From: Streptomyces sp. Edi4
Lineage (GTDB): Bacteria > Actinomycetota > Actinomycetes > Streptomycetales > Streptomycetaceae
DNA length: 64,000 bases
Direction: 5' to 3'
Assembly: GCF_040253615.1 (NCBI RefSeq)
Contig: NZ_JBEJGY010000004.1
Coordinates: 620,001-684,000 of the forward strand
Of this stretch, positions 8,939 to 17,448 are shown piece after piece. Every line of letters starts with the position of its first letter. The stretch's first letter is position 1. The translations under genes were made by a program, and so were the position numbers. Below the pieces are notes generated by a model, which made no database searches, was not told where the DNA came from, and worked only from the letters and a program-made list of their open reading frames with translations.

Positions 8939-9382
8939 TCAGCCCGCGACGGGCCTTCTGACTCCCTTGTTGCTGTCGCAGACGAGGCCTCTGATCCCCG
9001 CGGATCCCTTGGGCTTTGCCGCGACCTGTCCATCCCGGCAGTCACCGTCGTCGGCCGCGTCACGGCAGCCCTGGAGCCAGCGCTCCGGGGAGGCGGCGGC
9101 CTTGGGCCCGCCCTGCTCATGGCGCCACTGCTCGCACCCGCCGCTCTTGAGGAAACCCTGCGTCTTCCCGGTGGGATCCGCCTTCATCCCGGCCAGGGCG
9201 ACCACGTATCCGCCCTCGTAGGCGACGTCGTCGTGGAACAGGGGCTTGTCGTTGAAGGCCGACACGGCGACGGCTCCGATCCCGAGACAGACGGCCAGGC
9301 CGACCGCGAGGGCTATCAGGAGGTTCCGGCGGGAGGGACCTTGGTGGGAGATGTATTGGGGTGTCTGACCAAGAAGAACCAT
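8939..9382 (-). CDS. Membrane-anchored protein of unknown function
   Basis: 147 residues from ATG 9382 (MVLLGQTPQYISHQGPSRRN). One strong transmembrane helix (LLIALAVGLAVCLGIGAVAV) follows a basic RR pair, so the remaining C-terminal part should lie outside the cell. That part has four or more cysteines (GGCEQW, QGCRDAAD, GDCRDGQV, GLVCDSN), compatible with disulphide bonds in a small extracytoplasmic domain. I do not recognise the family. Neither neighbour is obviously linked, and the longer reading from 9433 adds only a poor leader. Confidence 0.6.
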   Translation of the reverse strand: MVLLGQTPQYISHQGPSRRNLLIALAVGLAVCLGIGAVAVSAFNDKPLFHDDVAYEGGYVVALAGMKADPTGKTQGFLKSGGCEQWRHEQGGPKAAASPERWLQGCRDAADDGDCRDGQVAAKPKGSAGIRGLVCDSNKGVRRPVAG

Positions 9383-9473
9383 ATGGATCACTCTGGCACA
9401 CCCCGGCGCACCCCTTTCTGAGGGCCCCTGCATCGACGGTTCGTCATGGGGCCCTCGCCGCGCGGGACTTCGC

Positions 9474-10466
9474 TCAGACGGTCCCCGCCCCCACCCGCAG
9501 GTCGGCGCGCGGCCGGGTGTAGAGGCGGCCCCGGACTTCGCCCCGGGCCAACCGGTCCATCGCCGCCGGGAGTTCGGCGAACGGAACCTCCTGCACCGCC
9601 GGCTTCAGCGCCCCGCGCGCGATGAGTTCGTACACCTCCCGCAGTTCCTCCTTGCTCGCGCCGAGCGAGCCGATCAGCTGGACGTTGCGCATCACCAGGG
9701 ACGCGACGGGTATGGAGGCGACGGCGGCGCCGAGACCGACCAGCACCACACGTCCTCCGGGGCGCACGCTCTCCACGGCGGGGCCCGTCGTGGTCGCGGC
9801 GCCGACGAAGTCCACGATCACATCGGGGCGTTCGGCCACGAGCTCCCGGGTGTCCTGGAAGCACGCGGTGGCGCCGGCCTCGAACGCCGGGCCGTGGGCG
9901 GCGGGGTTGATGTCGACCCCGTACACCGTCGCCCCGAGCAGCTTGGCGATCCGTACGCCGTTCAGGCCGAGGCCGCCCAGGCCCACGACACCCACCGTGG
10001 CGCCCTGACGCACCGAACCGGCGGCGCGCACGGCGTGGTAGGCGGTGGCCACCGAGTCGGTGGCGACGGCGGCCTCGGCGAAGGTCACACCGTCGGGGAT
10101 GCGCACCAGCGTGGACACATGGGCCAGTTCCCGCTCGGCGAACGCTCCGTCGTGTCCCACCCCGGGTGCGAAGCGGGCCTCCTCTACGGGATGGGTGACC
10201 AGGGCGATCCCGACCCGGTCGCCCACCGCGAAGTCCCCCACGCCCTCTCCGACCGAGGAGATCACTCCCGCTCCCTCATGGCCGAGGGTGACCGGCGACT
10301 TCACGGTGAGGTCGCCCAGGTCCATGCCGCTCATGATGTGCAGGTCCGAGTGGCACAGGCCGGCGGCCTCGATGTCGACCACCACCCAGCCGGGACCGGG
10401 CTCCGGGTCGGGAACCGTCTCAAGGCTGAGTGGCCGTCCCGCGCCCGCGAACCGTATGGCCTTCAT
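9474..10466 (-). CDS. Zinc-type alcohol dehydrogenase, MDR family
   Basis: 330 residues from ATG 10466 (MKAIRFAGAGRPLSLETVPD). The GroES-like domain carries catalytic-zinc ligands in AGLCHSDLHIMSG and GHEGAGVISSVGEGV; the Rossmann domain has GVVGLGGLGLNGVRIAKLLG with GxGGxG for NAD(P). The structural-zinc lobe with its four cysteines is missing: the expected place reads VTHPVEEARFAPGVGHDGAF. This occurs in some MDR subfamilies and makes the assignment to a specific alcohol substrate unsafe. The gene lies just downstream of the mannosidase gene on the same strand but a strong hairpin separates them. Confidence 0.87.
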   Translation of the reverse strand: MKAIRFAGAGRPLSLETVPDPEPGPGWVVVDIEAAGLCHSDLHIMSGMDLGDLTVKSPVTLGHEGAGVISSVGEGVGDFAVGDRVGIALVTHPVEEARFAPGVGHDGAFAERELAHVSTLVRIPDGVTFAEAAVATDSVATAYHAVRAAGSVRQGATVGVVGLGGLGLNGVRIAKLLGATVYGVDINPAAHGPAFEAGATACFQDTRELVAERPDVIVDFVGAATTTGPAVESVRPGGRVVLVGLGAAVASIPVASLVMRNVQLIGSLGASKEELREVYELIARGALKPAVQEVPFAELPAAMDRLARGEVRGRLYTRPRADLRVGAGTV

Positions 10467-10559
10467 CGTGCATCCCCACCTTCGCCCCTGTGTCGCACAT
10501 GTGTTCCTGTTCTGCCGGTTGAATGCCCAAGCTGCGAGCGCTTCATGCACGTCAAAGGA

Positions 10560-10602
10560 GGCGGCGCCCCTCCCGCACCGTTGGCGCGAGGGAGGCGCCG
10601 CC
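10560..10602 (-). terminator. Hairpin after the GH92 gene
   Basis: A left arm at 10560-10574 and a right arm at 10590-10602 pair over 13 bases with a two-base bulge, giving a very GC-rich stem with a 15-base loop. It begins 18 bp past the end of the mannosidase gene and precedes the dehydrogenase start at 10466, so it fits an actinobacterial intrinsic terminator lacking a U-tract. Confidence 0.6.
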
Positions 10603-10619
10603 GGGCGGCTCGCCATCGC

Positions 10620-13600
10620 TCAGGTGCCGTTCACCTCCAGCTCGTATATGCGGGCCGCGGTGTCGCCGTTCTGGGTCGGGGTGAGCACGGTCAGACGCGC
10701 GTAGCGGGCCGAACCGGTCACGGTGGTGGTCGTGGAGTCGGCGGTGTTGCCCCGGACCTGGGCCGCCGTGGTCCAGGCGCTGCCGTCCGGGGACACACTC
10801 AGATCGAAGTCCTTGGTGTCCCAGGCCGCGCTCTCGCCCCCGGCCCCCGCGTGGCGCACCGTGATCGAGGTCAGGGGATGGGACGCGCCGAGATCGACCT
10901 GGAGGGTCTTGTCGCCCGATGCCTTGGAACACCACTTGTCGCCGGTCCCGCCGGTGACGCTGCCGTTGACCGCCTTGTCGGGCGTCTCCGTGGCGTTGCA
11001 GGACGCGGAGCCCGTCGCCGGCTGCCCGATCGCGAGGTCCCGGCCGCCACCGCTCGGCCCGTAGACCCCCAGCTCATAGACGCGCGCCGCGTCGCTCCCA
11101 CCGCCGCCGGTATTGGCGGGCCCGCTGATCACCAGGCGTACGTAGCGGGCCGTCCGGGCCGCCACGGGATGGTAGGTGCGGCTCGCGCGCGAGCCGGTGA
11201 CGGTGGCCGCGGTGGTCCAGGCGGCGCCGTCGGTGCTGGTCTGGATCTGGAAGGCACTGGTGTTCCAGCCGGTGTTCTCGCCGCCGAGTCCGGCGTGCTC
11301 GACCACGAACGAGGACACATCGCGGACGGATCCGAGGTCGACCTGGAGCGAGGGGTTCGCCGAGGCCGAGCACCACTTGCTGTTGTTGGCGAGCGAACCG
11401 TCCACGGCCTTGTCCGCCGACTCCGACTGCGTGCAGGGCGCCGATCCGGTCGCCGCCTTGCCGAGGGCGAGGTCGGGGCCGAGGTCCGGTGCGGCGGGAA
11501 TGGGGGCCGCGCCGTCCTGGAAGGACGGGGGCGCGTCGGACGCGCCGGTGCCCCAGGTGGCACTGGGCGCCGCGCCCATGGTGTAGGCCAGCGTCGCGCC
11601 GCCCGCGACATCGGCGTAGCGCAGGTAACTGTGGCTGGTGGACGCGCCGTTGACGGTGAGCGCCTGGACATAGGGCCCGGACCCGGAGGTGGTGATGGTG
11701 ATGTCACCGGCCGCCCGCTGGATCAGGACGGAGGGAAACTGGGGGCCGTGCAGCGCGAGCGTGTCCGCGCCGGGGGTCGCCGGGTACATGCCGAGCGCGG
11801 CCCACACATACCAGGCGGACGTGGCACCGAGGTCGTCGTTGCCGGGCAGTCCGCCCGCTCCGGTGGTGAAGGACTCGCTCATCACCTTGCGCACCGCGTC
11901 CGTGGCGCCGGCGGGACGGCCTGCGAAGTCGTAGGCCCACGGGACGCCGTGCTCAGGCTCGTTCCCTATGTAGTAGTAGGGCCTGCTCTGGCCGGCGTTG
12001 ACCTCGGTGAAGTGGTGATCGAGGCGCTGTACGGCGGTCGGCGCGCCGCCCATGGAGTTGATCAGGCCGGCGAAGTCGTAGGGGACCATCCAGGTGTACT
12101 GGGAGGCGTTGCCCTCCGTGAAGGTGGACGGGCTCGCCGGGTCGAGTGGCCAGCTCCACGAGCCGTCGCTCCCCCGCTGCTGCACATAGGAGGACTCGGG
12201 GTTGAAGGTGTTGCGCCACCACTGGGCGCGCGTCATGTGGGTGGTGTAGCTCGCGGTGTCCCCGAGCGCCTTCGCGAACTGGGCGACCGCGAAGTCGGAC
12301 GCGGAGTACTCCAGGGAGTCGGAGGGATCGTCGAGGTAGTGCAGGCTCGTGTAGGTGGACTGGCGTCCCCGTATGGCCTCGCCCTGCGCGGTGCCGCCGT
12401 TGGAGGACTTCTCCATCAGGGCGAGCGCCGCGGCGGTGTCGAAGTCGCGCGCTCCGAAGGCGTACATGCTGCTGACGATGATCGGTCCGGGGTCGCCCGT
12501 CATGACGAAGTCCTCGTTGGTCTGCTGCGACCATTTGGGCAGGAGGCCGCCCTGCTGCCCGTCAAGGACCATCGACTTGGCGATGTCGCCGGCCTCGGCG
12601 GGCGCCATGAGGGCGATCAGCGCCGCCCAGGAGCGGTAGATGTCCCAGCCGGAGTAGTTCTGGTAGACCGGTCTGGCCGAGGTGTGCACGGCGTTGTCGA
12701 ACCCCCGGTAGTCGCCGTTGACGTCACTGGAGATGTTGGGGCTCTGGAGGACGTGGTAGAGGGCGGTGTAGAACTTCTGCCGGTCGGTGGCGCTGCCGCC
12801 ACTGACTTGGAGCCGGTTGAGCATCCGGTTCCAGGAGTCGTCGGCCGCCCCGCGCACCGCGCCGAAGTCCCAGCCGTTGTTCTCGGCGGTCAGGTTGGCC
12901 TGTGCGCCGGCGACGCCGACGTAGGACAGGCCGACCTTGAACTGGACCGTGGCGTTGGTGCTCGTGTCGAAGGTGACGTAGGCGCCGGTGTTGTTCCCGG
13001 ACGCGGTGGCCGAGCCGTCGCTCACCGTGTCGCCCGACCAGGTTCCAAAGCCGGTCGGCGCACGGTCGAAGCGGATGTCGAAGTAGATCTGGTACGTCTT
13101 GGACGAGCCGCAGAATCCGCCCGCCGTCACGCTTCCGGTCAGCTCGCTGCCGTTGACGCGCACGGTCCCGGCCCGGTTTCCGGTGGCGCTGCGGCCCGTG
13201 TCGATCAGCAGCCGGGACGTGGTCGAGGCCGGATAGGTCAGCTTGCCCATGGCGGTGCGCGTGGTGGCGGAGAGCTCCACGTCGGTGGCGTACCGGTCGA
13301 GACGGGTCTTGTAGTAGCCGGGCTTGGCGACCTCGTTGGCCTTGGTGTACCCGGAGGCGTAACTCGTCCAGTGGGTGCCGGGCGAGGTGCCGAGCGCGCC
13401 GGTGACCGGCAGCAGCGGCAGGTCCTCGTTGTTGGGGCAGCCGGCGCCGTCGAAGTGGGTGAGGCTGAAGTCCTCGACGGAGGTGTCCTTGTAGCGGTAG
13501 CCGGAGGGCGAGGCCGTGGGGGTGTCGGGGCCGAACTGCACCCCGCCGAAGGGCACCACGGCCCCGGGGTAGGTGCTGCCGCCGGCGCCGCCGGGCACGG

Positions 13601-13787
13601 GGTTGGGGGCGTTGCTGTCGTCGGTGCCGATGAACGGGTCGACGTACTGGGTCAGCGCGAGCGTTCCCGCGTGGGCGGGGGCGGTGGCGAGGCCGACAAC
13701 GCCGAGGGCAAAGAGGGCGAGCGCGCTGAGGGCGCTGAGGCATCTGGAGCGGGCGGAGGATCCGGGGAAGGGCACGCAGCGGAGCAC
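10620..13787 (-). CDS. Secreted GH92 alpha-1,2-mannosidase with two discoidin domains
   Basis: The GH92 fold is shown by YVDPFIGTDDSNAPNPVPGG, THFDGAGCPNNEDLPLLPVT, LPKWSQQTNEDFVMTGDPG and GNEPEHGVPWAYDFAGRP, which includes catalytic-site residues of calcium-dependent exo-mannosidases. After it come two F5/8-type C (discoidin) domains, each starting with an LAxGxxATGSxxC segment (LALGKAATGSAPCTQSESAD and LAIGQPATGSASCNATETPD) that probably bind glycans. A Sec signal (LSALSALALFALGVVGLATA, then PAHA) shows export. The start is uncertain: GTG 13787 has AAGGTGG nine bases upstream and gives a normal signal peptide; ATG 13865 gives a 26-residue longer head and sits directly beside an operator-like site; a TTG at 13919 is also open. 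The role is likely trimming of fungal or host N-glycans/mannans under control of the divergent LacI gene. Confidence 0.92.
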   Translation of the reverse strand: MLRCVPFPGSSARSRCLSALSALALFALGVVGLATAPAHAGTLALTQYVDPFIGTDDSNAPNPVPGGAGGSTYPGAVVPFGGVQFGPDTPTASPSGYRYKDTSVEDFSLTHFDGAGCPNNEDLPLLPVTGALGTSPGTHWTSYASGYTKANEVAKPGYYKTRLDRYATDVELSATTRTAMGKLTYPASTTSRLLIDTGRSATGNRAGTVRVNGSELTGSVTAGGFCGSSKTYQIYFDIRFDRAPTGFGTWSGDTVSDGSATASGNNTGAYVTFDTSTNATVQFKVGLSYVGVAGAQANLTAENNGWDFGAVRGAADDSWNRMLNRLQVSGGSATDRQKFYTALYHVLQSPNISSDVNGDYRGFDNAVHTSARPVYQNYSGWDIYRSWAALIALMAPAEAGDIAKSMVLDGQQGGLLPKWSQQTNEDFVMTGDPGPIIVSSMYAFGARDFDTAAALALMEKSSNGGTAQGEAIRGRQSTYTSLHYLDDPSDSLEYSASDFAVAQFAKALGDTASYTTHMTRAQWWRNTFNPESSYVQQRGSDGSWSWPLDPASPSTFTEGNASQYTWMVPYDFAGLINSMGGAPTAVQRLDHHFTEVNAGQSRPYYYIGNEPEHGVPWAYDFAGRPAGATDAVRKVMSESFTTGAGGLPGNDDLGATSAWYVWAALGMYPATPGADTLALHGPQFPSVLIQRAAGDITITTSGSGPYVQALTVNGASTSHSYLRYADVAGGATLAYTMGAAPSATWGTGASDAPPSFQDGAAPIPAAPDLGPDLALGKAATGSAPCTQSESADKAVDGSLANNSKWCSASANPSLQVDLGSVRDVSSFVVEHAGLGGENTGWNTSAFQIQTSTDGAAWTTAATVTGSRASRTYHPVAARTARYVRLVISGPANTGGGGSDAARVYELGVYGPSGGGRDLAIGQPATGSASCNATETPDKAVNGSVTGGTGDKWCSKASGDKTLQVDLGASHPLTSITVRHAGAGGESAAWDTKDFDLSVSPDGSAWTTAAQVRGNTADSTTTTVTGSARYARLTVLTPTQNGDTAARIYELEVNGT

Positions 13788-13867
13788 GAGGGGGGACCAC
13801 CTTCTCGCAAAGGACCGCTCGTCGTCCGGCGGGCGGCCTCGGGACGGGGGATGCTCGGTGGGCATGT

Positions 13868-13879
13868 GAACGTTACCAA
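13868..13879. promoter_or_regulatory. LacI-type operator candidate, mannosidase side
   Basis: The 12-bp word GAACGTTACCAA contains the AACGTT core of LacI/GalR operators and occurs again, identical, at 14052-14063. On the minus strand it lies 80 bp upstream of the favoured mannosidase start and about 18 bp downstream of a TTGACG / AACAAT pair with 18-bp spacing, the position expected for repression. Confidence 0.5.
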
Positions 13880-14051
13880 TCAACTCAGGATTGTTGAGGT
13901 GTCCCTGACTACCCGTCAAGGGAAAGGGATGAATTCACGCCCACGCTCACCACCGATCACCGGAATCCTTGCCGCCGTGCCGCAATCACCGTTCACTGGA
14001 AGGACTTTGACGGCCCGTCAGACAAAGGGTTCGTCCAAGCCCGCGCGATGG

Positions 14052-14063
14052 GAACGTTACCAA
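14052..14063. promoter_or_regulatory. LacI-type operator candidate, regulator side
   Basis: Second identical copy of GAACGTTACCAA, here extended to GGGAACGTTACC, which is more nearly symmetric around ACGT. It stands 127 bp upstream of the LacI start. Two copies 184 bp apart, one near each gene, suggest joint control of mannosidase and regulator, possibly by looping. Confidence 0.5.
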
Positions 14064-14189
14064 GCCACAAGGTGGTTTCCGGCTCCTGAAACCCGCCCGT
14101 CCCGGGCGCACCTCGGCCCGCGCCTGACGTGGTGCGCCGTCTGCCATCATCGTCCCGTCGCCGTGCCGGCAGCGGGCACGGACCGGTCG

Positions 14190-15248
14190 ATGAGGAGGCT
14201 CGTGAAGCGCCCGACGATGAAGGACGTGGCCCGCGCGGCGGGCGTGAGCCCCATGACCGTCTCGCGCGCGGTCTCGGGCGAGCCGGGGGTATCGCCGGAC
14301 ACCGCGGCCCGAGTCGAGCAGGCCGTACGGCAGTTGGGCTATCAGCGCAATGACAACGCCCGCAATCTGCGGCGGAAGAGTCCCCGCACGTCCACCATCG
14401 GGCTCGTCGTGGACGACCTGGCCAACCCGTTCTACGCGCTCATGGCCCGCTCCGTCGAGGACGAGGCCCACCGGCGCGGCTTCCTCGTTCTGGTCGGCAG
14501 CACCAACGACGAACCCGGCAGGGAACGCGAGGTCATAGCCGCCTTCACCGCCCGTCAGGTGGACGGCCTGATCCTGGTCCCGACCAACGGGGGTCACGCC
14601 TTCCTCAGACAGCCGATGGCGGGCGGCACCTGTGTCGTCTGCGTCGACCGGCCCGCCAAGGGGCTGGCCGTCGACACCGTGACCGTCGACAACCGCGCGG
14701 GCGCAAAGCGGGCGGTGAGCCATCTGCTCGGCCAGGGACACACCCGCGTCGCCTATCTCGGCGACCGGTTCGACATCTGGACCCAGCGGGAACGGCACGC
14801 CGGCTATCTCGACGCGCTCTCCTCCCATGGCATACCCGAGGACGCCGCGCTGGTACGCCACGGACTGCGGTCCCAGTCCGACGCCGGGGCCGCCCTCGCC
14901 GAACTGCGGGCGCTGCCCTCGCCTCCCACGGCGCTCTTCACCACCAACGACCTGATCACCATGGGCGTGATGGACGGACTCGGCGGGCCCGACCCCGTGG
15001 CCCTGGTCGGGTTCGACGACTTTCCACTGGCCGACCGGCTCAGCCCGCCGCTCAGCGTCGTCAGCCAGGATCCGGTGGCGCTCGGCGCCACAGCCGCCGG
15101 CCTCCTCTTCTCCCGCATCGACGGCGACCGCTCCGCACCCCGCTCGGTCGTCCTGCTGACCCGCCTCATCGTGCGGGGCCACCCAAGACCGGGCGAGCGG
15201 CGCCCGGGGCTACCGGAACAACCCCTCGGGCAGATAGGCGGACCGTAG
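14190..15248 (+). CDS. LacI family transcriptional regulator
   Basis: 352 residues from ATG 14190; a GTG at 14202 is an alternative, and MKDVARAAGVSPMTVSRAVS marks the helix-turn-helix at once. The hinge ARNLRRKSPRTSTIGLVVDD leads into the periplasmic-binding-protein-like effector domain (ANPFYALMARSVEDEAHRRG, DGLILVPTNGG, VTVDNRAGAKRAVSHLLGQG, ALVGFDDFPLADRLSPPLS). The effector is presumably a sugar; its position divergent from the GH92 mannosidase suggests mannose or a manno-oligosaccharide, which is inference. The 3' end overlaps the convergent immunity-49 gene by 39 bp. Confidence 0.93.
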   Translation: MRRLVKRPTMKDVARAAGVSPMTVSRAVSGEPGVSPDTAARVEQAVRQLGYQRNDNARNLRRKSPRTSTIGLVVDDLANPFYALMARSVEDEAHRRGFLVLVGSTNDEPGREREVIAAFTARQVDGLILVPTNGGHAFLRQPMAGGTCVVCVDRPAKGLAVDTVTVDNRAGAKRAVSHLLGQGHTRVAYLGDRFDIWTQRERHAGYLDALSSHGIPEDAALVRHGLRSQSDAGAALAELRALPSPPTALFTTNDLITMGVMDGLGGPDPVALVGFDDFPLADRLSPPLSVVSQDPVALGATAAGLLFSRIDGDRSAPRSVVLLTRLIVRGHPRPGERRPGLPEQPLGQIGGP

Positions 15249-17138
15249 CGGGATGGACCAGCCGATGCGGTGGGCATGGCAGGCGAGCCCCAGCACATCG
15301 AGGTTGACGGCGGCCTCCGGATCCTCACCCCGCTTTCCCACGGTGTAGTGCTCGCGGTGTTCCTCCAGGGCGTCCGCGAGGGCGAGGGCGAAACCCTGCC
15401 GGTCGCCCTGGACGAGCTGGGACAGCAGGAGTATCGGCGGGGGCAGGAAGGCGGAGCCGGCCGCGCGGGCCAGTGATTCCACGGCGCGGTCCGTCGCGGG
15501 CTCCGGATCGACGCCGCGCAGATAGTCGTGGAGCGCCGCGCAGTACGCCCCGCCCGGTGACGGCCGCTCCCCCTCGTCGAAGAACTCGGGCTCGATCAGC
15601 ACGCAGTCGGCCAGCGGCCCGCGTGCCCCGACGACCAGGGCCAAGGCCGTGGCCTGTTGCCACTGGTGCGGATTGGGACGGTAGGAACCACGCCACGCCG
15701 GCAGCGTGCGTGTGGTGCCGCCCACCGAGACCTCCACTTCCGTGCCCGGCTCGGCCCGCGCCACCCGCAGGGCGCCCGCGCCCGCCTCGGCGCCGAGCAG
15801 CAGCGCCTCCTTGATCGCATCCTCCTTCCGGCGGGAGCCCCCCTTGTCGGGCCTGTTCGGCGCGTCCCGCCTGTTCGGCGTGTCCGCATCGAACGTCGCC
15901 CACGCGAGGAAGCGCCGCCGCTGATCCGACATGAGCGAGGTCAGATCCCTGGTGAGTGCCTTCGGATCCTCATCGGGGTCGTGAAAGCGCGCCATCTCCC
16001 TCGCGGCGCACACGTCGTACCGCGAAAGGTCCGTGGCCCGCGCCGCCAGAGGGTGCGGGGGCCGCTCCACTTCCAACGGGCCCTCGGTGAGCGCGGCCAC
16101 GGCGTCGGCACGCTTGCCCCTGCCGTAGGCCCGTACCCGGGGCCGGGCCGGGGCGAAGCCGGTCACCACGGCTCGGGGCAGATAGCCGGATTCGATACCG
16201 GCGCCCCAGCCCTGCCTGCGGTGGGCCAGCGCCATGAGCGCCATGGCATCCAGGGGGAGCAGACCGCGCGGCGCGGCCCTTCCACCGGCGGCGCCCATGT
16301 CCCTGGTGACACCAGTGCCTTCGGTGACACCAGGGCCTTCGGTGCCACCGAGATCTCCGGTGACATCCGGGACGCCCCGGGTTCCGGAGAGCGCGCGGCC
16401 GCGGTGCTGCTCCAACTGCGCCGCAAGGCACCGTACGAAGTTGTTCTCATCACCCACGGCCAAGGCGCGCAGGGTGGCGAGGGCGGCTCGGTGGCCCGGC
16501 AGGTCGTCCCCTTCGCCGAGCGTCGCGATTACCATGTCGATCAGCGCGCACTTCTCGACGTCACGCACCGGCCCGGGTGTCGGCGCGCCGCCCGACGCTT
16601 CCTCGTGCGCGAAGACATACGCCATCAACGCGTGGACGAGAGCGACATCGGCGCGCCCCTCATGGCCACGCCACGGCACAGTCCCCACGGTGAAGGTGTC
16701 GGCGTTGTGGTCCGACACCTGGGCGAGGACTGCCAGATACAGCCCGTCCAGCCAGGCTCCGGTGTGGATATGTCCGTCTTCCTGTTTCCGGGCCCGTGCG
16801 TCGCATCTCTCGAACTCGCCGCCGTACGACACGCCCACCCCGGCGTAGTCGATGAACACGTCCACCGGGCGCCCGGGAAAGAGCGTCAGTTCAAGGGCCG
16901 CCAGGGCCGCAGCGGCAGCGGAGCCCAGCGCCGCCTGCGCGTCCTTGCCCTCAAGTGCGGGTGATCGCAGGGACTGCGCGCCCAGATAGTCCAGGAAGGC
17001 ACCGGCCACCGACCACCAGCCCCGGGCCGGATGTTCGTCGTGTCGCATCCGGTGCACGTCCCCCGCGATCCGCTCCGCGAAGCTGGCCTCCGCGGCGGCC
17101 AGCGCCGTCGCGTCGACGTCATGCCGTTCGATCCGCAC
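15210..17138 (-). CDS. Double immunity-49 domain protein
   Basis: 642 residues from GTG 17138, chosen because GGGAGG stands five bases upstream and VRIERHDVD is the usual opening of immunity-49 (Imm49) proteins; longer readings lack this. The first half includes GWWSVAGAFLDYLGAQSLRS and VDVFIDYAGVGVSYGGEF and ends with LMALAHRRQGWGAGIESGYL; the second half ends the protein with LACHAHRIGWSIPLRSAYLP. These two closing segments, A-H-R-x-G-W...S-x-Y-L-P, match one another, so the protein appears to be two Imm49-like units joined by a Gly/Thr-rich linker around residues 255-290. Imm49 proteins are predicted antidotes to polymorphic toxins, but no toxin gene is seen nearby. Confidence 0.7.
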   Translation of the reverse strand: MRIERHDVDATALAAAEASFAERIAGDVHRMRHDEHPARGWWSVAGAFLDYLGAQSLRSPALEGKDAQAALGSAAAAALAALELTLFPGRPVDVFIDYAGVGVSYGGEFERCDARARKQEDGHIHTGAWLDGLYLAVLAQVSDHNADTFTVGTVPWRGHEGRADVALVHALMAYVFAHEEASGGAPTPGPVRDVEKCALIDMVIATLGEGDDLPGHRAALATLRALAVGDENNFVRCLAAQLEQHRGRALSGTRGVPDVTGDLGGTEGPGVTEGTGVTRDMGAAGGRAAPRGLLPLDAMALMALAHRRQGWGAGIESGYLPRAVVTGFAPARPRVRAYGRGKRADAVAALTEGPLEVERPPHPLAARATDLSRYDVCAAREMARFHDPDEDPKALTRDLTSLMSDQRRRFLAWATFDADTPNRRDAPNRPDKGGSRRKEDAIKEALLLGAEAGAGALRVARAEPGTEVEVSVGGTTRTLPAWRGSYRPNPHQWQQATALALVVGARGPLADCVLIEPEFFDEGERPSPGGAYCAALHDYLRGVDPEPATDRAVESLARAAGSAFLPPPILLLSQLVQGDRQGFALALADALEEHREHYTVGKRGEDPEAAVNLDVLGLACHAHRIGWSIPLRSAYLPEGLFR

Positions 17139-17448
17139 CTCTGCCTCCCGACGAATCCCCGTTCGACCTTGCCCTGCCAGCATAGGAAGAGGGTCTGACA
17201 ACGGGCCTCCGTCGGCGAAGCTCTGCCGAAACGCCGGGGCACAGGAGAACCACGGAGGGCTCTGTCACCATTCGGTCACACGGACGTGCGATCGTGGTGA
17301 TGCTCGTTCGGCCGCTCAGCGCCACGAAGGGCCCCGGTCGCCTCGTAACGGAGGGACGCCGGCCGGCGGCCCCCTTCGTCTGCCGTGGCGGCCCGGACGG
17401 CCGACGACACGGGCAAGGGCGAGATCAGCAAGGCGGGCTGCACTGCGT
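17139..17448. other. Intergenic region between divergent genes
   Basis: A 310-bp gap between the start of the Imm49 gene and the start of the carboxypeptidase gene. It should hold both promoters. I see no convincing -35/-10 pair, palindrome or small coding frame in it. Confidence 0.4.

Noticed and set aside
6485-10466. A terpene or meroterpenoid biosynthetic cluster around the prenyl synthase
   Set aside because: No cyclase, prenyltransferase, P450 or transporter is present; the dehydrogenase and dioxygenase are on different units.
9894-14189. A forward frame open for more than 1,400 codons upstream of the LacI gene
   Set aside because: It is antisense to the dehydrogenase and the GH92 gene; its Gly/Arg/Val-rich translation has no domain, as expected of the shadow frame in GC-rich coding DNA.
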